Part shown: piece after piece, positions 35,433 through 44,098 of the stretch
How positions within the stretch are numbered: the first letter of the stretch is position 1
Layout of the letters: each line of letters begins with the position of its first letter
Source: Crocosphaera chwakensis CCY0110
GTDB lineage: Bacteria; Cyanobacteriota; Cyanobacteriia; Cyanobacteriales; Microcystaceae
DNA length: 64,000 nt
Assembly: GCF_000169335.1 (NCBI RefSeq)
Contig: NZ_AAXW01000009.1
Coordinates: forward strand, 62,001 to 126,000
Direction of reading: 5' to 3'
Notes under the pieces: model-generated
What the model was told of the DNA's origin: nothing
Database searches by the model: none
The model's input: only the letters and a program-made list of their open reading frames with translations
Position numbers and translations under genes: made by a program

Positions 35433-36802
35433 ATATCAATTATTTAGATGCGATCGCCCTAAGTCAAAAAATAAAAAAGCAAGAAATTTCAGCGACTAAT
35501 ATTATTAGCCAATTCATTCATAATATCGAACAACAAAATCCGATATTAAATTGTTTTACAACTATTTTAAAAAATAAAGCTATTGAACAAGCAGAAAACC
35601 TTGACTATAAAATAACAAAAGGTGAAGATACAGGTGTTTTAACAGGTGTTCCTTTTGCTGTAAAAAATCTCTTTGATATTGAGGGAGTTATAACCTTAGC
35701 AGGTTCAAAAATAAATCAAGAAAATGCGCCAGCAACTCAAGATGCAACAGCTATTAAAAAGTTAAAAGCAGCAGGTGCTATCTTAGTCGGTGCTTTAAAT
35801 ATGGATGAATATGCCTATGGGTTTGTCACAGAAAATAGTCACTATGGGGCAACGCCAAACCCCCATAATTTAAGCAGAATTTCAGGAGGATCGTCAGGAG
35901 GATCGGCTGCTGCAGTTGCTGCTAATTTAGTTCCCTTTTCTTTGGGATCAGATACGAATGGTTCAGTTAGAGTTCCTGCTGCTTTATGTGGTGTTTTCGG
36001 ACTAAAACCGACTTATGGAAGGTTATCGAGAACAGGTACGGTTTTATTTTCTAATAGTTTAGATCACATCGGAGGCTTTACTCGCTCCGTGCGAGATATG
36101 GCAGCTATTTTTGATATTTTACAAGGAGAAGATAAAAATGATCCTGTGTGTACTTCTTTACCTCCTCAATTATGCTTTGATAAATTACATGAAGACATTA
36201 GCCGTTTAAAAATTGCTGTCGTAGGTAACTATTTTCAAGAAGGGGCAGAAACAGAAGCTTTAGAAGTTGTTGAGACTGTGACAAAATTATTAAATATAAA
36301 TAAAATAATTAGTATCCCAGAGGCACATCGAGCGAGGGCTGCTGCTTATATTATTACAGCTTGTGAAGGGTCTAACTTTCATTTACAAAATTTGCGATCA
36401 CGACCTCAAGATTTTGATTCAGCTACCAGAGATCGCTTTTTGGCAGGGGCTTTTATTCCCAATACCTGGTATCTACAAGCGCAAAGATTTCGTCGTTGGT
36501 ATCGAGATCAAGTTAAAGAACTTTTTCAAAAGGTTGATGTCATAATTGCCCCGACAACTCCCTGTGTTGCCACGACCTTAGGACAAGAAAAAATGATGAT
36601 TAATGGAGAAGAAATATTAATCCGTCCTAACTTAGGCAGGTTTACTCAACCCCTATCTTTTATTGGCCTACCTGTGTTATCTTTTCCTATTTTAAGACAG
36701 AATAAGTTACCCTTGGGAGTGCAATTAATTGCTGCACCTTATCAAGAGTTAAAAATCTTACAAGTAGCAACCTTTTTAGAAGAAAAGTTACGTAAATTGT
36801 AA
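35429..36802 (+). CDS. AtzE-like amidase
   Basis: The 457-residue protein belongs to the amidase-signature family. Catalytic K79 lies in GVPFAVKNLFD, cis-Ser S155 in SRISGGSSGGSAAAVA and nucleophile S179 in SDTNGSVRVPAALCG. The DTNGS variant, in place of the common DTGGS, marks AtzE-type enzymes. The AtzG-like gene before it supports a two-subunit hydrolase. AtzE cleaves 1-carboxybiuret, but here the substrate is unknown. The neighbours (flavin reductase, M20, DUF1611) point to a small-molecule breakdown pathway rather than to tRNA amidation. Confidence 0.85.
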   Translation: MNINYLDAIALSQKIKKQEISATNIISQFIHNIEQQNPILNCFTTILKNKAIEQAENLDYKITKGEDTGVLTGVPFAVKNLFDIEGVITLAGSKINQENAPATQDATAIKKLKAAGAILVGALNMDEYAYGFVTENSHYGATPNPHNLSRISGGSSGGSAAAVAANLVPFSLGSDTNGSVRVPAALCGVFGLKPTYGRLSRTGTVLFSNSLDHIGGFTRSVRDMAAIFDILQGEDKNDPVCTSLPPQLCFDKLHEDISRLKIAVVGNYFQEGAETEALEVVETVTKLLNINKIISIPEAHRARAAAYIITACEGSNFHLQNLRSRPQDFDSATRDRFLAGAFIPNTWYLQAQRFRRWYRDQVKELFQKVDVIIAPTTPCVATTLGQEKMMINGEEILIRPNLGRFTQPLSFIGLPVLSFPILRQNKLPLGVQLIAAPYQELKILQVATFLEEKLRKL

Positions 36803-36909
36803 AGTTTAAGTACAAAAATTTCTTAAACTCCCTAATAATAAGTATGATCAAAGTAGAATAAATTAGAGTTTGAGATATCTTTCTTAACTCTTTGCCAGAG
36901 GGAAAGCTT

Positions 36910-37518
36910 ATGTCTTCAATTACCAGCGATCGCCTCATTTCTCTGGATATAACTCAACCATTATGGGATCGTTTCTTCATGGTGGCACCTTTAGTGATCG
37001 TTGGCACTAAAGAAGCAGACGGCAACTATGATCTTGCACCGAAACACATGGCGATGCCCTTTGGTTGGGATAATTATTTTGGGTTTATTTGTACCCCAAG
37101 TCATGGTACTTATCAAAATATTGTTAGAGAAAAAGCCTTTAGTGTCAGTTTTCCACAACCTAATCAAATCTTACTCACCAGTTTAACCGCTACTGTCCGT
37201 TGTGAGAATAATCAAAAACCGCTTTTATCAATCTTATCTACACTTGCCACTACTCAGATAGACAGTGTTTACCTCGAAGACAGTTATCTTTATTTAGAGT
37301 GTGAACTAGATAGAATTATAGACGAATTTGGAGATAATAGCTTAATTGTAGGTAAAATTATAGCAGCCCAAGTGAAAGAAACAGCTTTAAGAAGAAGTGA
37401 TCGCGACGACCAAGACATTTTACTCGATATTCCTCTGTTAGTCTATCTTCCTCCTGGACGCTATAGCATCATCGATCATAGTTTCTCCTTCCCCTTCCAT
37501 GCAAAGTTTCATCGTTAA
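36910..37518 (+). CDS. flavin reductase-like domain protein
   Basis: The roughly 202-residue protein has the split-barrel flavin-binding fold. PLVIVGTKEADGNYDLAPKH comes first, then GFICTPSHGTYQNIVREKAF and a 'SFPQPNQILLTS' block. These correspond to the FMN-binding elements of the flavin reductase/flavoredoxin family. The ATG at 36910 with GAGGGAAAG upstream is preferred over the TTG at 36892. It may supply reduced flavin or act as an FMN-binding oxidoreductase. It follows the AtzE-like gene by 107 bases on the same strand. Confidence 0.8.
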   Translation: MSSITSDRLISLDITQPLWDRFFMVAPLVIVGTKEADGNYDLAPKHMAMPFGWDNYFGFICTPSHGTYQNIVREKAFSVSFPQPNQILLTSLTATVRCENNQKPLLSILSTLATTQIDSVYLEDSYLYLECELDRIIDEFGDNSLIVGKIIAAQVKETALRRSDRDDQDILLDIPLLVYLPPGRYSIIDHSFSFPFHAKFHR

Positions 37519-37571
37519 ACCAGTGATCAATCAGTCATTAGTTTTTTAGTCTCCCCACATTCAACTGAAAA

Positions 37572-38771
37572 ATGACCACCCCAACCCTAACCCCTTCGAT
37601 GACTCAATGGCTACTTGACTATCTCCACAGTCGTCATGGGGAAATGGTGGATCTTTTGAAACAGTTAGTCTTAGCAGAGTCTCCTTCAACTATTCCCACC
37701 GCACAAAAAACAGTCCTCTCCTTGCTCAAAAATGCTCTCTTAAGCCGTGATTATCGGGTTCGCTATCTCAAAGGTCAAAATACAGGAGGACATCTCTTAG
37801 CAGTACCAAAACAGCGCATTAAAGGACAACCGAGACAACTATTACTCGGTCATTGTGACACAGTTTGGCCTTTGGGAACCCTAGAAACCATGCCATTAGT
37901 CCAACGAAACGGCAAACTGTACGGTCCAGGAGTCTATGATATGAAAGCAGGGTTAATACAGACTATTTTTGCCTTAGAAAGCCTTTTATATCATGATTTG
38001 ACCCCTACAGTTACCCCTATCTTTTTAATCAACTCCGACGAAGAAATAGGCAGTAAAGAGTCGACTCCTTATATTCGTCGCTTAGTGCAAGGATGTGATC
38101 GCGTCTTTGTCATGGAACCCTCTTTAGGAGAAAGGGGACAACTGAAAACCCGTCGGAAAGGAGTAGGAAGGTTTACAGTGAAAGTTGTTGGTAAAGCTGC
38201 TCATGCCGGCTTAGAACCGGAAAAGGGTGCTAGTGCCATTTTAGAACTATCCTTTGTTATTCAACAACTCTTTGCCCTCAATGATCCTGAACATGGCATT
38301 ACAATTAATGTCGGAACCATTAACGGGGGTATTCGTTCTAACGTGATCGCTCCAGAAAGTACCGCAGTGGTGGATGTCAGGGTACTCCGTCAAGAAGATG
38401 CTGAAAAAATAGAACAGAAAATCCTCAATTTACAACCCACTACCCCCGATACTCAACTCATCGTTACCGGAAAAATCGGCCGGCCACCAATGGAAAAAAC
38501 TCCAGACAGTGAAAGACTATGGCAACGAGCTTATCAACGAGGGTGTGAGTTAGGGTTAACCCTTACAGAAGCGATCGCAGGAGGTGGGTCTGATGGTAAT
38601 ACAACAAATCTATATGCACCCACATTGGATGGTTTAGGTGCAGTGGGAGATGCTGCTCATTCTCCTGGGGAGTTTATCTATCTCGATAGTTTAGTGGAGC
38701 GATCGGCATTATTAGCGAGTTTGTTGCTTGATCCGCCTTTAGTCAGTGACCAGTTATCAATGAAGGGATAA
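37572..38771 (+). CDS. M20 family metallopeptidase (CPG2-like)
   Basis: The 399-residue enzyme carries the M20 metal sites. LLLGHCDTVW has the first zinc histidine and its aspartate, GPGVYDMKAGL the bridging aspartate, and INSDEEIGS the catalytic glutamate pair. GKAAHAGLEPEKGASAILEL begins the dimerisation domain. It resembles carboxypeptidase G2, which removes terminal glutamate from folate-type substrates, but other N-acyl amino acids are possible. No signal peptide is seen. The last 10 residues (LVSDQLSMKG) are encoded by a CAGTGACCAGTTATCA short repeat, so that tail is probably recent. DUF1611 follows after five bases. Confidence 0.85.
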   Translation: MTTPTLTPSMTQWLLDYLHSRHGEMVDLLKQLVLAESPSTIPTAQKTVLSLLKNALLSRDYRVRYLKGQNTGGHLLAVPKQRIKGQPRQLLLGHCDTVWPLGTLETMPLVQRNGKLYGPGVYDMKAGLIQTIFALESLLYHDLTPTVTPIFLINSDEEIGSKESTPYIRRLVQGCDRVFVMEPSLGERGQLKTRRKGVGRFTVKVVGKAAHAGLEPEKGASAILELSFVIQQLFALNDPEHGITINVGTINGGIRSNVIAPESTAVVDVRVLRQEDAEKIEQKILNLQPTTPDTQLIVTGKIGRPPMEKTPDSERLWQRAYQRGCELGLTLTEAIAGGGSDGNTTNLYAPTLDGLGAVGDAAHSPGEFIYLDSLVERSALLASLLLDPPLVSDQLSMKG

Positions 38772-38776
38772 AAATC

Positions 38777-39829
38777 ATGAACACTAACCTTTTAAACCCA
38801 CCTTATTTATACAGTTCCTTAACTCGTATTTCTGATCTGCAAGTCAAACCATTTGATGTGGTTTCTTTACCCAGACAACAATGGGAAACTGGGGATTATG
38901 TCGTTGGAGAAGTCTTATCTCCTGTTCCTGTTAATGTTAAGTTAGAATTGCCTAACGGACGCTTAGCTAGTCTTTTAGAAGGCGATCGCATTATTGGAGC
39001 GTTTGGTATTCGACGAGCGACTCTAGAAGCAGTCGGAGAATGGCAGTCTATTGGAGAAGATGGAGGTATGGATAATATGACTTGTGCCGGTTTGTTTGGC
39101 AAAGTTACCTCTAAGTCCTATTTATTACCTCCTTTAACTTCCCTTCAATATCAAGGCCATGTCTTACGTCATGGTCAAAAAGTTTCTATGAAAGATTTTG
39201 TCCCAACTATTTCCTATCATCCTTATGACTGTCCTACTATCATGATTATTGGTACATCAATGTCGGCTGGAAAAACCACTTCTGCTCGCATTATTATCCA
39301 TCAATTAAAACAGTTAGGATTGAAAGTTGTTGCAGCTAAATTAACTGGTGCTGGACGTTATCGTGATATCCTATCAATGAAAGATGCAGGGGCTGATTAT
39401 ATTTTTGATTTTGTAGATGTGGGACTCCCTTCCTCTGTTGCACCCCCTGAAGCATTTAGGATTTTAGTGCGTCAATTATTGAGCATGATGGCAGCTAAAA
39501 ATCCTGATGTTGTTGTCATTGAAGCGGGTGCTTCTCCTTTAGAACCTTACAATGGTTCTGTGGTCTTAGAAGAACTGAAACAATACATTTATTTAACGGT
39601 TTTATGTGCCTCTGATCCTTATTCTGTGGTTGGTGTTTGTCAGGGATTTGGCTTTTTACCCGATCTGATTACAGGGATCGCCACCAGCACATCTTCAGGG
39701 GTAGAATTGGTGAAAAAATTAACCCAAATACAAGCGTTAACGTTATCAGAACCCGGTGCTTTATCTATCCTGACTCAGTTGTTAAACGATAAATTAGGTT
39801 TGAAGGATAAACTATTAACAACTGCCTAG
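38777..39829 (+). CDS. DUF1611 P-loop protein (DgcN-like)
   Basis: The 350-residue protein has a DUF1611 N-terminal domain (residues about 25-140) and a P-loop C-terminal domain with Walker A GTSMSAGKTT at 159-168. AAKLTGAGRYRDILSMKDAG and VVVIEAGASPLEPYNGSVVL are further family blocks. One member, DgcN, was described as a D-glutamate N-acetyltransferase working with DgcA. No epimerase gene is next to it here, but an M20 deacylase-type gene overlaps its operon. It begins five bases after the M20 stop, so the pair is tightly linked. Confidence 0.8.
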   Translation: MNTNLLNPPYLYSSLTRISDLQVKPFDVVSLPRQQWETGDYVVGEVLSPVPVNVKLELPNGRLASLLEGDRIIGAFGIRRATLEAVGEWQSIGEDGGMDNMTCAGLFGKVTSKSYLLPPLTSLQYQGHVLRHGQKVSMKDFVPTISYHPYDCPTIMIIGTSMSAGKTTSARIIIHQLKQLGLKVVAAKLTGAGRYRDILSMKDAGADYIFDFVDVGLPSSVAPPEAFRILVRQLLSMMAAKNPDVVVIEAGASPLEPYNGSVVLEELKQYIYLTVLCASDPYSVVGVCQGFGFLPDLITGIATSTSSGVELVKKLTQIQALTLSEPGALSILTQLLNDKLGLKDKLLTTA

Positions 39830-39873
39830 ACAAAAAAATTTTTTTCTAGAACCATTTTCACATGGGCTATTGT

Positions 39874-39898
39874 GTAAGGTGGGTAATGCCCACCCTAC
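39874..39898. repeat. GTAGGGTGGGCA-type palindromic repeat
   Basis: GTAAGGTGGG and CCCACCCTAC form a palindrome with one mismatch around TAATG. This sequence is a common dispersed palindrome in cyanobacterial genomes (from general knowledge). It lies between two convergent genes, 45 bases past DUF1611 and 12 before the carbonic anhydrase stop, where it may act as a terminator. Confidence 0.7.
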
Positions 39899-39909
39899 TC
39901 CGAACACAT

Positions 39910-40689
39910 TTAACTTGATTGATTCATGATCAATTCTACTAAGCGATCGTTATGTTCTTGAATCGGTCGAGCATTCATCGGATATAAGTCCATAAATTGT
40001 TCAATTTGTTGCCTCGATGCTTCTATGGGTTCTGTTATCATATTCCAGAGAACATTCTCACTACAAGGCGGTGTCGTTAATGACCCCTGATAATGAAAAT
40101 AAGTAGGATTATTAACTATAAAATTAGCCCCATTGATCGTCTTATTTTTGACTTCTTGTATTCCTTGCTTTTCTGATAGATTTTCCCAAATTGTTGCCAG
40201 AGTTGGGTTAGCTTGTCCTTCCTTAATAAAAAGACCGATTACTGCAATTTTTCCTTGCTCGTTTTGATGCACTAAATGTAGTTCCATCTCACTTTTTTTA
40301 CCATTTAAACTATGTTCACTAGGAGTATGAAAATGAAACTGTTTTAATTCATACTTTTGTCCATTAATCAGGACATAACTTCCTGGTTTATAATTAACTT
40401 CGATGGTATGACCATTATTATTAATCACTAAGGGAGTTGCTTGATAATGGGTTTCAATGTTTCCGTTTTCTCTAATTAAATTAGATGAGGTTAAATGAAT
40501 TGGTGATTGAAATAATCCTGTTGAACAAGTTTCATATTCAATACTAATTTCTCCCCATCTATCAGGATTATTTTCTCCTTCATAACTCCAAGTGCTATTC
40601 AATTCACCTGCCCCTAAAACAACGGACATGGTTGAAAAACTAAATAATAAACAAACCAAAACCCAACGGACAAGTTTAGTATTTTTCAT
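39910..40689 (-). CDS. alpha-type carbonic anhydrase
   Basis: The 259-residue exported enzyme has a signal peptide (residues 1-27). It shows the alpha-CA core with WSYEGENNPDRWGEI and QSPIHL. Zinc ligands H119 and H121 lie in QFHFHTPSEH and H138 in MELHLVHQ, and the C-terminal SLTTPPCSENVLWN pairs with C55 in a likely disulfide. It should interconvert CO2 and bicarbonate in the periplasm, as EcaA-type enzymes do. The ATG at 40689 is preferred over a TTG at 40734, because it gives a clean signal peptide. Confidence 0.93.
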   Translation of the reverse strand: MKNTKLVRWVLVCLLFSFSTMSVVLGAGELNSTWSYEGENNPDRWGEISIEYETCSTGLFQSPIHLTSSNLIRENGNIETHYQATPLVINNNGHTIEVNYKPGSYVLINGQKYELKQFHFHTPSEHSLNGKKSEMELHLVHQNEQGKIAVIGLFIKEGQANPTLATIWENLSEKQGIQEVKNKTINGANFIVNNPTYFHYQGSLTTPPCSENVLWNMITEPIEASRQQIEQFMDLYPMNARPIQEHNDRLVELIMNQSS

Positions 40690-41129
40690 GAACAAATTTT
40701 CCTCGATTTCTCTTCTTGTTGACTCCCCTCTCAACGAGAAATCTATAACTTTATCCCACCTAATCTAATTATATCCGTCAGGTTATTTTTTAAGATTAAA
40801 AAATTTATTAGCTTTTAAAAGCATATTTAATTTATTTTGTCAATTCCCTAGTGATTATACTTAGTGTCCTTTTTAGTACATTTGCTCAAAATTAAACCTA
40901 AACACCCGAAAAAATCAGTAATACACAAACATCATTTTACGAAATTATAATAGTTACAGACCCTATTTTTATAAAAAGATAAACTACGCCTAGATTCTCA
41001 ATCTTGCTGATCATACCATAAAGGCGGAACTTCGTTGACTATTGAGAAATATTTTCATATTTTTCTTAATAAAGATTTAAAGCTGTGGTTTAAATTTTAA
41101 AACTATTTAAGAATATTGATAAGTTTACA
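40690..41129. other. spacer upstream of carbonic anhydrase
   Basis: This 440-base A/T-rich stretch holds the leader of the carbonic anhydrase gene on the minus strand and the downstream side of the aldo/keto reductase gene. I see no gene, repeat or convincing promoter. Confidence 0.4.
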
Positions 41130-42101
41130 TTATGTCCAACGACGAAAGAAAGTATTTTCTTCCCATACCTTTGCGGTTAAGGTTTCTATCTCAGAAAGTT
41201 GGGAGGGGTTAAGAGGTTGAAACTGAGACGCGACTTGAACATTACTTTGTAACTGTTGTATTGATTCGGCAGCTATGATGCAGCTATGAACACCCCCCAA
41301 AGAGAGAACATAACCCATAGCCTGATTCATGCTTGATAATGCTCCAGGTCTTAATAATCGTCCATAAGCAGGGATTTTCATGGCAACCACACCGACATTC
41401 TTTTGCTTAGCTACAGGTAAGACCGTTGTACTAAAAGGACGAGGATGATGAACATCAGCAGCATTCAAAGAAACCAAAGTCATATCGAAAGGATACCGTT
41501 GCAGAGCATTAGCAATAATATCAGGTTCATGATGACCGCTAATGCCAGAAAAGCGGATGATTTTTTGCTCTTTTGCCTCTTCAATGGCTTTAGCTGCTCC
41601 ATTTTTACCAAAAATTTGGTCTAACTCTTCTGCGAACGAAACATGATGTAACTGCCAAAAATCAATATGGTCTGTTTGCAGTCGTTTTAAAGACCGTTCT
41701 AACTCGCGCCATGCGCCGTTATAGTCCCGTTGGTCGGTTTTTGTCGCGATTACAACCTGGGAACGATGGGAGGGTAGAACTTTGCCTAAATAGTCCTCAC
41801 TCGGTCCATAATTAGCTGCCGTATCAAAGTAACGGATACCCAGTTGTAGGGCTGCTTCAATAAGTGCGATCGCTTCTTTTTCTTGGCCGTGTTTAGATAA
41901 AGGCGTTTGTCCTGCTCCTCCTAACCCTAAAATGGGGACAGAAACCCCAGTATTGCCTAATTGTCTTTCTGGTAGAGGTGCAACAGGGGAAAAAGCGATT
42001 TTTTCAACCGTTTCGGACTGATTGGCTTTTTGACAAGCCACCGTCCCCAACATACTCATTCCTACTAATAAAAAATTACGACGAGTCTTAAAAGAAGTCA
42101 T
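41130..42101 (-). CDS. aldo/keto reductase, predicted Tat lipoprotein
   Basis: The 323-residue protein begins with a twin-arginine motif (TRRNFLLVG) and a lipobox (GTVAC), so it is predicted to be folded in the cytoplasm, exported by Tat and lipid-anchored. The catalytic domain is an aldo/keto reductase: GIRYFDTAANYGPSEDYLG with the active-site tyrosine, VVIATKTDQ with the lysine, and HIDFWQLHHV with the histidine. An extracytoplasmic NADPH enzyme would be unusual, so it may have another role or cofactor. The ATG at 42101 is chosen over a TTG at 42110. Confidence 0.82.
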   Translation of the reverse strand: MTSFKTRRNFLLVGMSMLGTVACQKANQSETVEKIAFSPVAPLPERQLGNTGVSVPILGLGGAGQTPLSKHGQEKEAIALIEAALQLGIRYFDTAANYGPSEDYLGKVLPSHRSQVVIATKTDQRDYNGAWRELERSLKRLQTDHIDFWQLHHVSFAEELDQIFGKNGAAKAIEEAKEQKIIRFSGISGHHEPDIIANALQRYPFDMTLVSLNAADVHHPRPFSTTVLPVAKQKNVGVVAMKIPAYGRLLRPGALSSMNQAMGYVLSLGGVHSCIIAAESIQQLQSNVQVASQFQPLNPSQLSEIETLTAKVWEENTFFRRWT

Positions 42102-42257
42102 GAACCTCAATCTTAGAATTCTTTACTTATGAATATAACGCAGAAAAATGCTGCTCCCATTACAATAGACTTAAAGAAGATGTAATTTTAGTCAGTGGTT
42201 AGACACTGTGACTATCAAATTTAACTTCTGAGTTTTTAGTTCTGACTTCATTCAATT

Positions 42258-42875
42258 ATGACCAACTCGGTTAACCCTGGCACTGGAAACCTTTGGGACT
42301 TTGACTGGTATCAGCCCCAACATCATCAAGATAGCGATATTTTACAACAACTGGGATTTATTCCAGGATTAAAAGAAGTTCTGATGTTGCGTCAAGTTCA
42401 TGGGTTAGAACATGGAACGGTTTGGGTCCTTAGTGAAAGCAAACAAGGGTTAAAAGATAATGAAAACTTAGGGGGTTTATCCACTCCCAATGGCTTTTAT
42501 CTCTACGGAGACGTTAACCATTTAGATGTACAAAAAGCCGTCAGTAAAGCCTTACATCGATTTCGCGCTGGCATTTGGAATTTAGCCGTACATCCCCGTT
42601 GCGGTACCAATATGTCCGTTAATATGTTACTGACCACCAGTTTTGTCTTGGGAACCCATCTACTACTTCCCAAAGGACCCATTGAACAAGTTTTAGGCTT
42701 ACTATTGGCCACTTCCACAGCATCCCAACTATCCCCCGATGTGGGTATCTGGGCCCAGAAATATCTCACCACAGCTATTCCCTTCAATTTAGAACTGGTA
42801 CAAATCGCCCGAACCCGTGATTTTTCAGGACATCCAGCCTATTTCGTTGAACTGAACTGGAGAGATTCGCAATAA
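42258..42875 (+). CDS. DUF6391-type cyanobacterial protein
   Basis: The 205-residue protein has conserved blocks LMLRQVHGLEHGTVWVL and WNLAVHPRCGTNMSVNMLL, followed by a hydrophobic stretch. I associate this pattern with DUF6391, from memory. The HGLEHGT and HPRCGTN motifs could bind a metal. No reaction is known. It stands 110 bases upstream of psaE on the same strand. Confidence 0.6.
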   Translation: MTNSVNPGTGNLWDFDWYQPQHHQDSDILQQLGFIPGLKEVLMLRQVHGLEHGTVWVLSESKQGLKDNENLGGLSTPNGFYLYGDVNHLDVQKAVSKALHRFRAGIWNLAVHPRCGTNMSVNMLLTTSFVLGTHLLLPKGPIEQVLGLLLATSTASQLSPDVGIWAQKYLTTAIPFNLELVQIARTRDFSGHPAYFVELNWRDSQ

Positions 42876-42986
42876 AACTTAAAGTTTTGAAGTAGCAAGG
42901 TGTTGCGATCCAATAGTAGGCTTTTATAGATAAGGAGCTTATTCCTTACCTTTGTTTTGAATATCCATTTATTAAGGACAATACCT

Positions 42987-43208
42987 ATGGTCAAGCGTGG
43001 AGATACCGTTAGAATTAAACGCAAAGAATCTTACTGGTACAACGACGTTGGTACCGTTGCCACTGTCGATAAAGCTGGTATCATCTATCCTGTCGTCGTC
43101 CGTTTTGATAAAGTCAATTACACTGGCTACAGTGGTAGTGCTACTGGAGTTAATACCAATAACTTTGCTGAAAACGAATTAGAAGTAGTTGCTTCTAAAT
43201 CTAAGTAA
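42987..43208 (+). CDS. psaE: photosystem I subunit IV
   Basis: The 73-residue protein is PsaE, a small SH3-like barrel on the stromal side of photosystem I that aids ferredoxin docking and cyclic electron flow. MVKRGDTVRIKRKESYWYND and VVRFDKVNYTGYSG followed by NNFAENELEVV are conserved. The ATG at 42987 has AAGGA 10 bases upstream. An ATG at 42957 would add ten unconserved residues. The mutM gene starts 16 bases after the stop. Confidence 0.96.
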   Translation: MVKRGDTVRIKRKESYWYNDVGTVATVDKAGIIYPVVVRFDKVNYTGYSGSATGVNTNNFAENELEVVASKSK

Positions 43209-43224
43209 TTCGTTTCAGGATTAA

Positions 43225-44061
43225 ATGCCAGAACTTCCTGAAGTTGAAACAGTTTGCCGAGGGTTAAATCAATTAACCTTTGGGCAAACTGTTCGGGGTG
43301 GGAAAGTGTTGCTACCTCGCACCCTTGCTTACCCCGTTTCTACACAAGAATTTTTAGAACAGATTCAAAATGCTACTTTTGGTCAGTGGCAAAGAAAAGG
43401 TAAATATTTACTGGTTCCCCTAGAAGATGATAAAGGATGGTTAGGGGTTCATTTGCGCATGACAGGACAATTATTATGGGTTCAACAAGACGAACCCTTA
43501 TCCCGTCATACTCGTTTACGATTATTTTGCGATCGTTCTCAAGAATTAAGATTTGTCGATATTCGTACTTTTGGTAAAGTGTGGTGGGTTCCCCCTCATA
43601 CCCCTCCCGAAACCATCATCACAGGATTGCAAAAATTGGGGCCAGAACCCTTTTCAAAGGCGTTTTCGTTAGATTACTTCAGAGATAAATTAAAGGGTCG
43701 TCAGCGCAATATCAAGACCATTCTACTTGATCAAAGTGTAGTGGCAGGGATGGGGAATATCTATGCAGATGAAGCTTTATTTAAAAGTGGTATTCGACCC
43801 ACAACCCTAGGGAAAGAATTAAGCCAACCCCAAATTAAAGAATTAAGAATAGTCATGATAGAAGTGTTGAAAACGGCTATTAAAGAGGGTGGGACAACCT
43901 TTAGCGATTTTCGAGGGGTTACGGGGATAAACGGTAATTATAGCGGTATTGCTTGGGTGTATGGTCGCCATAACCAACCTTGTCGGGTGTGTGGGACACC
44001 CATTGAACGAATAAAATTAGGGGGACGGTCTTCTCATTTTTGTCCTCAATGTCAACAATAA
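43225..44061 (+). CDS. mutM: formamidopyrimidine-DNA glycosylase
   Basis: The 278-residue repair enzyme starts PELPEVETVCRGL, with the N-terminal proline nucleophile and catalytic E3. LLDQSVVAGMGNIYADEALF is the helix-two-turn-helix, and a C-terminal zinc finger ends it (CRVCGTPIE...HFCPQC). MutM removes 8-oxoguanine and opened purines. It follows psaE by 16 bases and is likely co-transcribed with it. Confidence 0.95.
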   Translation: MPELPEVETVCRGLNQLTFGQTVRGGKVLLPRTLAYPVSTQEFLEQIQNATFGQWQRKGKYLLVPLEDDKGWLGVHLRMTGQLLWVQQDEPLSRHTRLRLFCDRSQELRFVDIRTFGKVWWVPPHTPPETIITGLQKLGPEPFSKAFSLDYFRDKLKGRQRNIKTILLDQSVVAGMGNIYADEALFKSGIRPTTLGKELSQPQIKELRIVMIEVLKTAIKEGGTTFSDFRGVTGINGNYSGIAWVYGRHNQPCRVCGTPIERIKLGGRSSHFCPQCQQ

Positions 44062-44098
44062 TTTAAAACTTAGGGTTAAACTAAATTACGCTTCGGCC

